Positions 45,478 to 56,686 of a stretch of 64,000 bases of DNA are shown here, piece after piece. The first letter of the stretch is position 1; the number at the start of each line of letters is the position of its first letter. The position numbers and the translations under genes are program-made. The notes under the pieces are model-generated. The model was not told the origin of the DNA. It saw only the letters and a list, made by a program, of their open reading frames with translations, and made no database searches. This DNA is from Bacillus zhangzhouensis (lineage in GTDB: Bacteria; Bacillota; Bacilli; Bacillales; Bacillaceae). The stretch lies in assembly GCA_025809375.1 (NCBI GenBank), contig CP099514.1:2593528-2657527 (forward strand). Reading direction: 5' to 3'.

Positions 45478-45875
45478 TAAATATATATCATTCTGCTGAT
45501 TCTGTCTAATTTATTTAATTAAAAAAATTTCTAATTAGAAAACCATGAATTCAAATTGAAAATAACTTCTAAACAAGATGGACTTCTAGGAGACAAAAAC
45601 GCTGGTTCGTTGAATACCTTTTCATCATCTGCTTGGACATCTGTGTATGATAGAATGTGATATTTGAGGCATCAAATCAGAAAAATGTCTTAAATTGAGA
45701 TCAATGGTATTTTAGTATAAAAACAACCGCAGACACTTACCTCCATGCCATCCAAAAAATGAGGACCAAGCAATGGAAATGTATCTGCGGTATGTTCAAT
45801 AATTAAACTTTGTGGGTGTTTAGTGGGTTCTTAATAAAAATGCTAAACACCTTTAATCCCTTGAGATATCAACCG
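45478..45875. other. 398-base gap without a gene between the iron importer and suf
   Basis: No credible CDS. It is A/T rich near the importer. CCGCAGA (45728) and TCTGCGG (45784) form an inverted repeat about 50 bases apart, and a hairpin GGTGTTTAG/CTAAACACC (45817-45852) lies just after sufB. Confidence 0.5.
45817..45852 (-). terminator. Probable terminator of suf operon
   Basis: Nine-base stem GGTGTTTAG...CTAAACACC with a 19-base loop, 24 bases after the sufB stop; the following T run is weak. Confidence 0.5.
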
Positions 45876-47273
45876 TTAACCTATACTGCCTTCCATCTCA
45901 AACTTAATCAAGCGGTTCATTTCAACGGCGTATTCCATTGGCAGTTCTTTTGTGAATGGTTCGATGAAGCCCATGACGATCATTTCTGTTGCTTCTTCTT
46001 CAGAAATTCCGCGGCTCATCAAGTAGAATAGCTGCTCTTCTGATACTTTTGATACCTTCGCTTCATGCTCTAATGAAATGTTGTCATTTAGGATTTCATT
46101 GTAAGGGATCGTATCAGATGTTGATTTGTTATCCATGATGAGTGTGTCACACTCAATGTTTGAGCGTGCACCCTCTGCTTTGCGTCCAAAGTGAACGATT
46201 CCGCGGTACGTCACTTTACCGCCTTGTTTCGAAATTGATTTCGATACGATCGTTGAAGATGTGTTTGGTGCAAGGTGAATCATTTTCGCACCTGCATCTT
46301 GGTGCTGACCTTTACCTGCTAAGGCAATACTTAATGTCATACCACGAGCACCTTCACCTTTTAGGATGACCGCTGGGTATTTCATTGTCAGCTTAGAACC
46401 GATGTTTCCATCAATCCATTCCATTGTTGCATTCTCTTCACATACTGTACGTTTTGTGACAAGGTTGAAGACGTTGTTTGCCCAGTTTTGAATCGTTGTA
46501 TAACGGCAATAGCCGCCTTTTTTCACGATGATTTCAACTACCGCACTATGAAGTGAGTTTGTTGTGTAAACTGGTGCTGTACAGCCTTCTACGTAATGCA
46601 CATGTGCGCCTTCATCAACAATGATCAGTGTACGCTCGAACTGCCCCATGTTTTCAGAGTTGATACGGAAGTATGCTTGAAGTGGTGTATCTACTTTGAC
46701 ACCCTTTGGTACGTAAATAAATGAACCACCAGACCATACAGCCGAGTTAAGCGCAGCAAATTTGTTGTCAGTCGGAGGAATGACTTTTGCCCAATGCTCA
46801 CGGAAGATGTCCTCGTTTTCTTTTAATGCGCTGTCTGTATCTTTAAACACAATGCCTAGATCTTCAAGATCTTGCTTCATGTTATGATACACAACTTCAG
46901 ATTCATACTGAGCAGATACACCTGCTAAGTACTTTTGCTCTGCTTCTGGAATCCCAAGCTTATCAAAGGTTTGTTTGATTTCTTCTGGCACTTCATCCCA
47001 AGAACGCTCAGAGCGCTCAGATGGCTTTACGTAGTACGTAATTTCATCAAAATTTAATGCATTTAAATCTCCGCCCCATTGTGGCATCGGCATGTTGTAA
47101 AAGTGCTCAAGAGATTTCAAACGGAAGTCGAGCATCCACTGAGGCTCTTCTTTCATACGAGAAATTTCTTCAACGATCTCTTTTGTCAGTCCGCGCTCAG
47201 AACGGAAAATGGAAACGTCTTTATCAGAAAAGCCGTATTTATATTCACCAACATCTGGCATTTTTTTAGCCAT
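45876..47273 (-). CDS. sufB: SufB, Fe-S cluster scaffold subunit
   Basis: A 465-residue scaffold protein of the SufBCD complex on which clusters are built. Conserved SufB features include [14 protein letters not shown], the late [13 protein letters not shown] segment with the cluster-related cysteine, and [20 protein letters not shown] at the C-terminus, shared with SufD. It is the last gene of sufCDSUB, 22 bases after sufU. Confidence 0.96.
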   Translation of the reverse strand: MAKKMPDVGEYKYGFSDKDVSIFRSERGLTKEIVEEISRMKEEPQWMLDFRLKSLEHFYNMPMPQWGGDLNALNFDEITYYVKPSERSERSWDEVPEEIKQTFDKLGIPEAEQKYLAGVSAQYESEVVYHNMKQDLEDLGIVFKDTDSALKENEDIFREHWAKVIPPTDNKFAALNSAVWSGGSFIYVPKGVKVDTPLQAYFRINSENMGQFERTLIIVDEGAHVHYVEGCTAPVYTTNSLHSAVVEIIVKKGGYCRYTTIQNWANNVFNLVTKRTVCEENATMEWIDGNIGSKLTMKYPAVILKGEGARGMTLSIALAGKGQHQDAGAKMIHLAPNTSSTIVSKSISKQGGKVTYRGIVHFGRKAEGARSNIECDTLIMDNKSTSDTIPYNEILNDNISLEHEAKVSKVSEEQLFYLMSRGISEEEATEMIVMGFIEPFTKELPMEYAVEMNRLIKFEMEGSIG

Positions 47274-47295
47274 CCATTTTCACTCCAATCTTTTC

Positions 47296-50265
<2,970 letters not shown>

Positions 50266-50283
50266 CAATAATCCTCCTAACGC

Positions 50284-51069
50284 TTACGCTTCTTGACCAA
50301 CAGTTTCGTCTTCAATTCCTAGTTCTTTTTTGATCCAGTCATAGCCTTCTGCCTCTAGACGCTGAGCAAGCTCTGGTCCGCCAGATTTCACGATACGTCC
50401 TTGCATCATGACATGAACGTGATCTGGTGAGATGTAGTTCAGCAGGCGCTGATAGTGAGTAATCATTAAGCAGCCGAAGCTTTCGCTGCGCATTTTGTTA
50501 ATTCCTTTAGAAACCACTTTCAAGGCATCGATATCAAGACCAGAATCAATTTCATCAAGGATCGCAATTTTAGGTTCGATCATCATTAATTGAAGAATTT
50601 CGTTGCGTTTTTTCTCTCCGCCTGAGAAACCTTCGTTTAGGTAGCGCTGTGCCATATCTGGGTCCATTTCAAGGAACTCCATGTTTTCGTCCATTTTGCG
50701 GATGAATTTCATTAGAGAGATTTCATCGCCTTCTTCTCTGCGAGCGTTAATAGCAGAACGAAGGAAGTCCGCATTTGTGACACCGCTGATTTCAGATGGA
50801 TATTGCATTGCAAGGAAAAGACCTGCTTGAGCGCGCTCATCTACTTCCATTTCAAGTACATCTTCGCCATCTAGCAAAATGCTGCCTTTTGTTACTTCAT
50901 ATTTAGGGTGTCCCATAATTGCAGCAGATAAAGTGGATTTACCTGTACCGTTTGGTCCCATTACTGCGTGGAATTCTCCACCTTTTATCTCGAGGTTTAC
51001 ACCCTTTAAGATTTCTTTCCCTTCAATCTCAACGTGCAAGTCCTTAATTGTTAATGTTGAAGCAGTCAT
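50284..51069 (-). CDS. sufC: SufC, ABC-type ATPase of the Fe-S assembly complex
   Basis: A 261-residue cytosolic ATPase, first gene of the operon. Walker A GPNGTGKS at 38-45, signature FSGGEKKRNE, Walker B IAILDEIDSGLD and a switch histidine in MITHYQRLL. The GEKKRNE signature is characteristic of SufC. GGAGG ribosome site at ideal distance. Promoter and Fur-like elements lie upstream at 51088-51147. Confidence 0.97.
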   Translation of the reverse strand: MTASTLTIKDLHVEIEGKEILKGVNLEIKGGEFHAVMGPNGTGKSTLSAAIMGHPKYEVTKGSILLDGEDVLEMEVDERAQAGLFLAMQYPSEISGVTNADFLRSAINARREEGDEISLMKFIRKMDENMEFLEMDPDMAQRYLNEGFSGGEKKRNEILQLMMIEPKIAILDEIDSGLDIDALKVVSKGINKMRSESFGCLMITHYQRLLNYISPDHVHVMMQGRIVKSGGPELAQRLEAEGYDWIKKELGIEDETVGQEA

Positions 51070-51087
51070 ATATCGATACCTCCAAAA

Positions 51088-51113
51088 TAATCATTATTCT
51101 CAATTTATTCTCA
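51088..51113 (-). promoter_or_regulatory. Fur-like heptamers in the suf leader
   Basis: On the minus strand TGAGAATAATGATTA (51102-51088) matches the 7-1-7 Fur consensus TGATAATNATTATCA at 12 of 14 fixed positions, and a further TGAGAAT heptamer lies at 51113-51107. They sit just downstream of the predicted promoter. Confidence 0.5.
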
Positions 51114-51118
51114 TTCTA

Positions 51119-51147
51119 ATTTTATAACAAATTAAAAGTGAATACAA
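51119..51147 (-). promoter_or_regulatory. sigma-A promoter of sufCDSUB
   Basis: TTGTAT (51147-51142), 17 bases, TAAAAT (51124-51119) on the minus strand, about 50 bases before the sufC start. Confidence 0.6.
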
Positions 51148-51246
51148 CACATTCACGATAAGCGTGTGAGGATGCTCTCAAAATTCTAACAAAAAAAACC
51201 CGTAGATAAAAGGATTTATGTCGAAAAGACTGTTTTCATAAAGAAA

Positions 51247-51275
51247 GGACGGGAAACTGTTCTCCCCGCCCCTCA
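51247..51275 (-). terminator. Hairpin downstream of the small ORF at 51.3 kb
   Basis: GGGCGGG...CCCGTCC stem followed by TTTCTTT on the minus strand. Confidence 0.55.
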
Positions 51276-51279
51276 GCTA

Positions 51280-51429
51280 TTAATAGCCTTGTATATTCAT
51301 TTTTGCGAGCTGTCTTTTCTCATCTCGATAGGACTGCTCTCGTTTATATTCCACTTTCATCCGTAAGTCATGGTCTCTTTCGTACTCTGCATAGCTCATG
51401 CCATGAGCTTGATGCATGGCCTTTTCCAT
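51280..51429 (-). CDS. Small highly charged protein or truncated gene
   Basis: From ATG 51429 the frame gives 49 residues: MEKAMHQAHGMSYAEYERDH then DLRMKVEYKREQSYRDEKRQ and LAKMNIQGY. It is followed by a hairpin. The open frame extends upstream another 27 codons without a start (QGREWFIICSDHSTLGLDYT), which also looks like protein, so the gene may be truncated at its 5' end or start at the TTG at 51444. No clear ribosome site precedes any of these. Function unknown. Confidence 0.4.
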   Translation of the reverse strand: MEKAMHQAHGMSYAEYERDHDLRMKVEYKREQSYRDEKRQLAKMNIQGY

Positions 51430-51632
51430 CTCGGCGGTATAGTCCAATCCCAGTGTACTATGGTCCGAACAAATAATAAACCATTCCCTTCCTTGAGTGT
51501 AGCTTTATTGTAGCAAACATATGCTGCTTCACTCAAAAGAGATATGACACCCGATGATGGCATATTTTCTCACACAATTGGGTGAGAAGCGCTCAACTCC
51601 CTGATATGGAAAAATACTGTGTTTTGCTGCCT

Positions 51633-52001
51633 TTAATGCGTCTGTCCTCCAAATTCATCAATACATTGCTGAACGACAGTGATTCCTTGGCTGAGTGCTG
51701 CCCCGCCGCCAAAAGCTGCCGCCACGCTGACAATCTCCAGCAAATTCTCTTCTGTCGCCCCCTGATCGAGCGCTCCCTTTGTATGATAAATCATGCAGTA
51801 TTCATCCTGTGCATGAATACTGATGCCGAGGGCAATCATTTGTTTTTCCTTTTGCGTTAATGAATCACTTTGGAAGCACTGCTCCGTAAATTCATTGAAT
51901 TTCTTCCCAAACAACGGCATTTTCTTCTGGAATTCACCCATTGCGGTTTTATAATCCGTCAGTGATTGCTGCATGGATCCGCTCATATGCTGTTCATTCA
52001 T
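51633..52001 (-). CDS. yurZ: YurZ, carboxymuconolactone decarboxylase/AhpD-like protein
   Basis: A 122-residue helical protein of the CMD/AhpD-like family. The region [20 protein letters not shown] contains a Cys-x3-His arrangement where AhpD proteins carry CxxC plus His; the single cysteine suggests a peroxidase-adaptor or unknown role rather than full AhpD activity. Start ATG 52001 follows a GAAGGGATGG-type ribosome site. Matches B. subtilis YurZ between suf and metNPQ. Confidence 0.85.
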   Translation of the reverse strand: MNEQHMSGSMQQSLTDYKTAMGEFQKKMPLFGKKFNEFTEQCFQSDSLTQKEKQMIALGISIHAQDEYCMIYHTKGALDQGATEENLLEIVSVAAAFGGGAALSQGITVVQQCIDEFGGQTH

Positions 52002-52068
52002 CTTGATTCCATCCCTTCAGGTCATTTGTACGTTTTTATTATGAGCGAGATTTGAAAAAATACACAAA

Positions 52069-52095
52069 AAACCTCGCTTGGATAGAAGCGAGGTT
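52069..52095. terminator. Hairpin near yurZ, copy 1 of CCTCGCTT hairpin
   Basis: AACCTCGCTT-GGATAG-AAGCGAGGTT, perfect stem; nearly the same hairpin recurs at 52273-52300. Confidence 0.75.
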
Positions 52096-52108
52096 GCAGA
52101 TTGTTGAT

Positions 52109-52143
52109 AAAGGGCTAAAATGATCTTTATTTTAGCCCTTTAT
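52109..52143. terminator. Hairpin within the repeat region
   Basis: AAAGGGCTAAAA-TGATCTTTA-TTTTAGCCCTTT, perfect 12-base stem. Confidence 0.7.
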
Positions 52144-52272
52144 CTTCCTTTCAGCGTGATAGAAAACCTTTGCAGTCTAGGAAGGGCGAGTACCGGAGCG
52201 GAGCGAATTTGACATTCGTGAGCACCGGAGCGCAGAACTGACAAAGAATGCGAGGGTTTATCTACATGCTGA

Positions 52273-52300
52273 AACCTCGCTTCGATGAAAGCGAAGGTTG
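52273..52300 (-). terminator. Terminator of metNPQ, copy 2 of CCTCGCTT hairpin
   Basis: AACCTTCGCTTT-CATCG-AAGCGAGGTTT on the minus strand, nine bases after the metQ stop. Confidence 0.7.
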
Positions 52301-52308
52301 AAATGTTG

Positions 52309-53130
52309 TTATTCAGATACAGGCAATACTGCACCGTCATATTTTTTGTCGATGAATTCTTTGATTTTATCAGAGTGAAGAACTTCCATTAATGCCTTGA
52401 TCTTATCTGATTTTTCGTCACCTTTGCGAACCGCAACAATGTTTGCATATGGGTTGTTCTTTGTTTTCTCAAGTTCGATTGAATCTTTTTTCGGATTCAA
52501 TTTATTTTGGATTGCATAGTTTACGTTGATAAACACAGCATCGCCTTCACTATTTTCATAGGCTTTCGCAGTTAATTCAGGCGCAATTTTTTTGAATTTT
52601 AGTTTCTTTGGATTTTCTTTAATGTTCTTTACTGTTGCGTTGATTGTATCAACCTTCGGATCAAGCTTGATGACACCAGCATTTTGCAGCAGGGCAAGCA
52701 TACGGCCTTGTTCAGCTACGTTGTTTGTCATGATGATTGTGCCGCCGTTTGGAATATCTTTTACTGATTTGTATTTCTTAGAGTAGATACCGAAAGGCTC
52801 AAGGTGAACCGCACCAGCACTCACTAGGTTATAATCTTTGTTTGATTTATTTTCTTCGTTTAAGTAAGGGATATGTTGGAAAAAGTTCGCATCCACTTCT
52901 TTTTCAGCTAACGCTTTGTTGTACATTTTATAATCGCTAAGCACTTTTACTTTTAAATCGTAGCCTTTTTCTTTTAGCAGTGGTTTTGCTTCTTCAAGAA
53001 TTTCGGCATGCGGCGTTTTTGAAGCGGCAACCGTAATGGTTTTGCTTTCACTTGCGTTATTAGATGAACCGCATGCAACTAAAATACCTGCAAATGCTAG
53101 AAATAGTGCACTTAATATCAATTTCTTCAT
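52309..53130 (-). CDS. metQ: MetQ, methionine-binding lipoprotein
   Basis: A 273-residue NlpA-family lipoprotein, signal MKKLILSALFLAFAGILVAC with lipidated Cys20. It captures methionine for MetNP; ITVAASKTPHAEILEEAKPL and YANIVAVRKGDE are typical. Last gene of metN-metP-metQ (yusCBA), 14 bases after metP. Confidence 0.94.
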   Translation of the reverse strand: MKKLILSALFLAFAGILVACGSSNNASESKTITVAASKTPHAEILEEAKPLLKEKGYDLKVKVLSDYKMYNKALAEKEVDANFFQHIPYLNEENKSNKDYNLVSAGAVHLEPFGIYSKKYKSVKDIPNGGTIIMTNNVAEQGRMLALLQNAGVIKLDPKVDTINATVKNIKENPKKLKFKKIAPELTAKAYENSEGDAVFINVNYAIQNKLNPKKDSIELEKTKNNPYANIVAVRKGDEKSDKIKALMEVLHSDKIKEFIDKKYDGAVLPVSE

Positions 53131-53144
53131 GAATAAATCCTCCC

Positions 53145-53813
53145 TTAACGTTTATCAATTTTATTTGTAATCAAATCACCGATTATTTGAATAATAAAGA
53201 CGATGATGAGAATAAACACAGTGGCTACAAGTGTGACATCTGTATTACCAGATTGATATCCTTCCACATAGGCGAGGTCACCAAGTCCGCCTGCTCCAAT
53301 TGCACCTGCGATCGCAGTAGAGCCAATCAGAGCAATTGCTGTTACGGTAATACCTGAAATAAGCGCTGGCAATGATTCTGGCAGCAATACTTTGAAAATG
53401 ATTGTCGACGTTTTTGCTCCCATTGATCGTGCTGCTTCAATGACTCCTTTGTCTACCTCACGCAGTGCAATTTCGACAAGACGTGCATAGAATGGAGCTG
53501 ACCCTATGACAAGGGCAGGGAGTGCTGCATTTGGGCCTAGAATCGTATGCATTATGAATTTCGTAAACCCTAGTAATAAAATAATTAAAATGATAAAAGG
53601 AATCGATCTGAAAATATTGACGACTGCCCCAATGACGGTGTTAATCGGTTTATTTTCCCAAAGACCGCCTTTACTCGTTAGAAAGAGTAATAGTCCAAGG
53701 ATAATACCAATGGCAAAGGCAAATGCCAATGAAATCAGTGTCATATACACCGTTTCACCTGTTGCACTCCAGATGACGTCTAAATCAACGTTCGGAAACC
53801 ATTTCTCAAACAT
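53145..53813 (-). CDS. metP: MetP, methionine ABC permease
   Basis: A 222-residue membrane protein with five transmembrane segments and the permease EAA motif (IEAARSMGAKTSTIIFKVLL). It overlaps the metN end by eight bases. Forms the channel of the MetNPQ importer. Confidence 0.95.
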   Translation of the reverse strand: MFEKWFPNVDLDVIWSATGETVYMTLISLAFAFAIGIILGLLLFLTSKGGLWENKPINTVIGAVVNIFRSIPFIILIILLLGFTKFIMHTILGPNAALPALVIGSAPFYARLVEIALREVDKGVIEAARSMGAKTSTIIFKVLLPESLPALISGITVTAIALIGSTAIAGAIGAGGLGDLAYVEGYQSGNTDVTLVATVFILIIVFIIQIIGDLITNKIDKR

Positions 53814-54831
53814 GTGTCATCACCTCGATTTCAACCTGTTTGCTTTGGATATAGGCGATGGCTTTTTCTACCTCGGTCTCTTCTCCAGTAATGTGGATAA
53901 AAAGTGTTCCAAACGCGCCTTCTTGCGTTTGAGAAATCTTCCCTTGAAGGATGTTCACATCGACATTGAAGGATCGAATGATCTCAGTGATCAGCGGCTG
54001 CTCGGCAGAGTCTCCAATAAAGGACAACCGTACGACCTGACCTTCTTTTACTCGTTCTAAGACGTGCTCGATTGTTTCTTTCGCTTCCTCTGGTTCTGCA
54101 AGCTGTTTCACAAATCGTTTCGTCATTTCTTCCTTCGGCTGTCTGAAGACGCGTAATACTTCGCCTTCCTCGACAATGCGTCCATTTTCCATGACCGCCA
54201 CGCGATGACAAATTTTGCGAATGACGTGCATTTCATGTGTAATGAGCACAATCGTGAGCCCTAACCGTTTATTGATATCCGCCAAAAGCTCAAGGATCGA
54301 ATCGGTCGTTTGCGGATCTAGCGCAGATGTCGCTTCGTCACATAGAAGAACCTTTGGATCATTTGCTAATGCTCTCGCAATGCCGACACGCTGTTTTTGC
54401 CCGCCGCTTAGCTGAGACGGGTATGCATTTTCTTTTCCTTCTAAACCGACCAATTGAATCAGTTCATTCGCTCGTTCTCTCCGTTTTAATGTCGGTACAC
54501 CTGCGATCTCAAGCGGGAACATAATATTTTGTCTCACCGTTCTTGACCATAGCAGGTTAAAGTGCTGAAAGATCATGCTGATTTCTTGTCTTGCTTTCCG
54601 AAGTTTCGCATTTGATACTTCATTGATCCGGTTGCCTGCCACTTCAACAATTCCTTCTGTTGGCAGCTCCAGACCGTTTAATAGGCGAATAAGCGAACTT
54701 TTCCCTGCACCGCTATACCCGATAATTCCGAATATTTCACCTTTATCAATATCCAAGTTGACGTCTTTCACGGCATCAACATTTCCGCTTTTTGAATGGT
54801 ACGTTTTTGATACATTCTGTAAATGGATCAC
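53806..54831 (-). CDS. metN: MetN, methionine ABC ATPase
   Basis: A 341-residue ATPase: Walker A GYSGAGKS at 38-45, signature LSGGQKQR, Walker B VLLCDEATSALD, and a C-terminal NIL/ACT-like regulatory domain (VVRLSFIGDSAEQPLITEII) that binds methionine for trans-inhibition. GTG at 54831 lies after GCAGGTGA and gives the B. subtilis length; the longer frame enters the leader. Controlled by the SAM riboswitch upstream. Confidence 0.95.
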   Translation of the reverse strand: MIHLQNVSKTYHSKSGNVDAVKDVNLDIDKGEIFGIIGYSGAGKSSLIRLLNGLELPTEGIVEVAGNRINEVSNAKLRKARQEISMIFQHFNLLWSRTVRQNIMFPLEIAGVPTLKRRERANELIQLVGLEGKENAYPSQLSGGQKQRVGIARALANDPKVLLCDEATSALDPQTTDSILELLADINKRLGLTIVLITHEMHVIRKICHRVAVMENGRIVEEGEVLRVFRQPKEEMTKRFVKQLAEPEEAKETIEHVLERVKEGQVVRLSFIGDSAEQPLITEIIRSFNVDVNILQGKISQTQEGAFGTLFIHITGEETEVEKAIAYIQSKQVEIEVMTHV

Positions 54832-54928
54832 AGTCTGATCACCTGCTTTCTTGCTAAATCTATAGTTGCCATCACATACGTTATTGATTCTTCCTGCTGT
54901 CATGATTCTAGCCTGACGCCAGCTCAGT

Positions 54929-54966
54929 AAAAAAGACCTAACTGCAACGCAAGCAGAAAGGCCTTT
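54929..54966 (-). terminator. Riboswitch expression-platform terminator of metNPQ
   Basis: AGGCCTTTCTGC...GCAGTTAGGTCT followed by six T on the minus strand, directly after the SAM-I aptamer. Confidence 0.85.
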
Positions 54967-54980
54967 TATGTCAATTACGC

Positions 54981-55096
54981 CTTTCTCTCATCTTTCAAAG
55001 CGCTGCGGCTTTGAGTGAATTGGCACCAATTTCAGCTATGCTGACGGTTGCCGGGTTTCATAGGGCACGTCCCTCCACCTCTCTTAATAAGAGAAA
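54981..55096 (-). ncRNA. SAM-I (S-box) riboswitch controlling metNPQ
   Basis: The minus strand has the conserved S-box core in order: P1 strand CTCTTATTAAGAG, AGGTGGAGGGA, the CCC-GATGAAACCCGG-like CCTATGAAACCCGGCAACC, GGTGCCAATTC, and GAAAGATGAGAGA closing P1. It precedes a terminator and metN, as in B. subtilis yusCBA. SAM binding should favour termination. Confidence 0.95.
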
Positions 55097-55136
55097 ATAT
55101 GTTGTTTTATGTGATGTTCATGTTTTTACTTAACGT

Positions 55137-55165
55137 AGAATATCATGCTATATCAGATATGTCAA
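55137..55165 (-). promoter_or_regulatory. sigma-A promoter of metNPQ
   Basis: TTGACA (55165-55160), 17-base spacer, TATTCT (55142-55137), about 40 bases before the riboswitch. Confidence 0.82.
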
Positions 55166-55196
55166 CGCTGTAAATCGCTAATTTCCAAGTAAACAA

Positions 55197-55538
55197 CTAC
55201 GTTATCATTTTTCGAAAAAAACCGTTCGTCAGCCAAAGCACTGCCTCTAGTCTAAGGAGCGCACGGAATGACCCTTTCACTTTCACTTGTCCCCTGCTGA
55301 TTAACTGCTGTAAGGACATATCTCCATCTAATAATTGAAGAATTTCTTTCCTCTCACCATAAAAGATGAGATCCGATAACTCAATTGCAGGCAGTTTCTG
55401 CACTTCACCACGTTCATCCACAATCAATGTACAAGAGTCCGTTTCCGCCTCAAATGTAATCTTCAAGGATGATGATGAGAGCAGCGGCTTTAATAATAAA
55501 CGCTGCCCTGTGTTACCATGGGCTTTCACATTTTCCAC
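55197..55538 (-). CDS. yusD: YusD, SCP2-like protein
   Basis: A 113-residue protein corresponding to B. subtilis YusD. Its pattern (CTLIVDERGEVQKLPAIELS, then RGQVKVKGSFRALLRLEAVL) fits the sterol-carrier/SCP2 fold, which binds lipids in a hydrophobic tunnel. Role unknown; it precedes the metNPQ leader in the same direction and has GGGAGGTT as ribosome site. Confidence 0.78.
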   Translation of the reverse strand: MENVKAHGNTGQRLLLKPLLSSSSLKITFEAETDSCTLIVDERGEVQKLPAIELSDLIFYGERKEILQLLDGDMSLQQLISRGQVKVKGSFRALLRLEAVLWLTNGFFRKMIT

Positions 55539-55647
55539 ATGTATAACCTCCCTGTCATTTGGTTATACATAACATTTCTCTACAAGCATCTGCTTGTCCT
55601 TTATAAATAACTCGACAAATTTTCAAATCAATTTCTTGAAATATGAC

Positions 55648-55673
55648 AAAAAACCGCTTTATTTAGCGGTTTC
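55648..55673 (-). terminator. Terminator of yusE
   Basis: GAAACCGCT-AAATA-AAGCGGTTTTTT on the minus strand, overlapping the yusE stop. Confidence 0.82.
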
Positions 55674-55961
55674 AATCATTTCATGAAGATATGGAACTGA
55701 GTGAAATGCATAGCCTTTTTGCACCAATTCACCTTTTTTAAACAGTAGAAAGCAGGGAACACTCTCGATCTCAAATGCTTTCGCAAAGCCAGGTGAGTAG
55801 TTTACATTGTTTTCGTAAAATGGTATATCCGGCTGCATGGCGTCTACGACTGCCAGCATTTTCTTTGCCAGCTGGCATGTTCCGCAAAACGGTGTATATA
55901 AGTATAAAAGAAATAAATCGTCCTCTATCTCCTTGAATTCATGTTCTTTAATCTCTTTCAT
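55659..55961 (-). CDS. yusE: YusE, thioredoxin-like protein
   Basis: A 100-residue thioredoxin-fold protein with the redox site FCGTCQLAKKM (CGTC at about 26-29) and cis-proline region VPCFLLF. No signal peptide, so cytosolic. It is 12 bases after yusF and probably co-transcribed. Substrate unknown. Confidence 0.9.
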   Translation of the reverse strand: MKEIKEHEFKEIEDDLFLLYLYTPFCGTCQLAKKMLAVVDAMQPDIPFYENNVNYSPGFAKAFEIESVPCFLLFKKGELVQKGYAFHSVPYLHEMIETAK

Positions 55962-55973
55962 ATACGTCCACCC

Positions 55974-56318
55974 TCATAAATATTTCGAATGAACATCAAT
56001 GTTTGCAGCTAATAGAATAGATGCAATGTGGGCTGACGGTGAAGCGGCCACTTCGCGGTACGTTCTGTCGACAAAAAGATGAAGTGCTTCAGGGAATTCT
56101 TTTCGAAATTGCTTCCGCAGTTTGTCGCCTGCATCGTCACTGTCTGCTAATATGTAAACGTCTTTCCCCACTAAATCGTCCACAAGCTGATCCAGCTTTG
56201 ATGTACTGATCGTGCCATTGGTGCAAATGATGGTAACAGGTTCACATATGACTTCTTTTAGTTTTTGTTTGTCTGTTTTACCTTCTACAATGATGACCTT
56301 TTCTATCTCGACATTCAT
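55974..56318 (-). CDS. yusF: YusF, Toprim-domain protein (RNase M5-like)
   Basis: A 114-residue single Toprim domain: VEGKTDKQKL with the catalytic glutamate at the start and ADSDDAGDKLRKQF with the DxD metal motif, as in RNase M5 and DnaG. The stand-alone domain in Bacillus is called YusF; activity unproven. ATG at 56318 (MNVEIEKVIIVEG) is chosen over upstream frames because homologues start there; its ribosome site (GGGTGAT) is modest. Confidence 0.85.
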   Translation of the reverse strand: MNVEIEKVIIVEGKTDKQKLKEVICEPVTIICTNGTISTSKLDQLVDDLVGKDVYILADSDDAGDKLRKQFRKEFPEALHLFVDRTYREVAASPSAHIASILLAANIDVHSKYL

Positions 56319-56410
56319 CACGATCACCCGGCCCTTTTGACGTTGATTCACTTCTTCCTTAGATTACAATCTTTCATTCAGGTTGTAAAGATTGAGCACC
56401 TCGTCATTAA

Positions 56411-56441
56411 AAAGACTGCAGTTTTTGTTCACTGCAGTCTC
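56411..56441 (-). terminator. Terminator of yusG
   Basis: AGACTGCAG-TGAACAAAAA-CTGCAGTCTTTTT on the minus strand. Confidence 0.85.
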
Positions 56442-56449
56442 CTTTGTGA

Positions 56450-56686
56450 TTAGCACCAGCCATTTTCATCGTCGCAATCTACATATTTTTCTGATCCGCC
56501 TGTCAATGTATCCGTTAGACGATAAAAACGATTTTGATCATAGGAATATCCCGATTTCAGCTCATATTGGTTTTCACTAATCATCGTGCCAATCTCTTCA
56601 TTTTGATGATAAAGCACCATGCCGCTTTCTTTGAATCGTCCAGTGACATGATCTGTTATATCCACGTGTTCTTTTTGAAAAGACAA
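56450..56686 (-). CDS. yusG: YusG, DUF2553 protein
   Basis: A 78-residue protein if read from the TTG at 56686, eight bases after GGGGG; the ATG at 56701 has no ribosome site. Starting LSFQKEHVDITDHVTGRF and ending KYVDCDDENGWC, it fits Bacillus YusG (DUF2553), function unknown. The start and ribosome site are inside the downstream arm of the gcvH terminator hairpin (56685-56721), so translation may depend on its folding. Confidence 0.75.
   Translation of the reverse strand: MSFQKEHVDITDHVTGRFKESGMVLYHQNEEIGTMISENQYELKSGYSYDQNRFYRLTDTLTGGSEKYVDCDDENGWC

Larger units (their letters stand above)
52069..52300. repeat. Composite repeat region downstream of metQ
   Basis: Two similar segments (AACCTCGCTTGGATAGAAGC.. 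at 52069 and AACCTCGCTTCGATGAAAGC.. at 52273) flank about 180 bases. Between them lie GAGTACCGGAGCGGAG (about 52189) and GAGCACCGGAGCGCAG (about 52220), an imperfect direct repeat, and the hairpin 52109-52143. The minus-strand frame through it (SLSVLRSGAHECQIRSAPVL) resembles spurious small ORFs I associate with intergenic repeats in Bacillus genomes. Best read as a short dispersed repeat inserted in the metQ-yurZ gap, not a gene. Confidence 0.5.

Noticed and set aside
52140-52340. Minus-strand 66-codon ORF overlapping metQ's end
   Set aside because: It runs through the repeat and terminator hairpins and has no ribosome site; it looks like a spurious ORF in a repeat.
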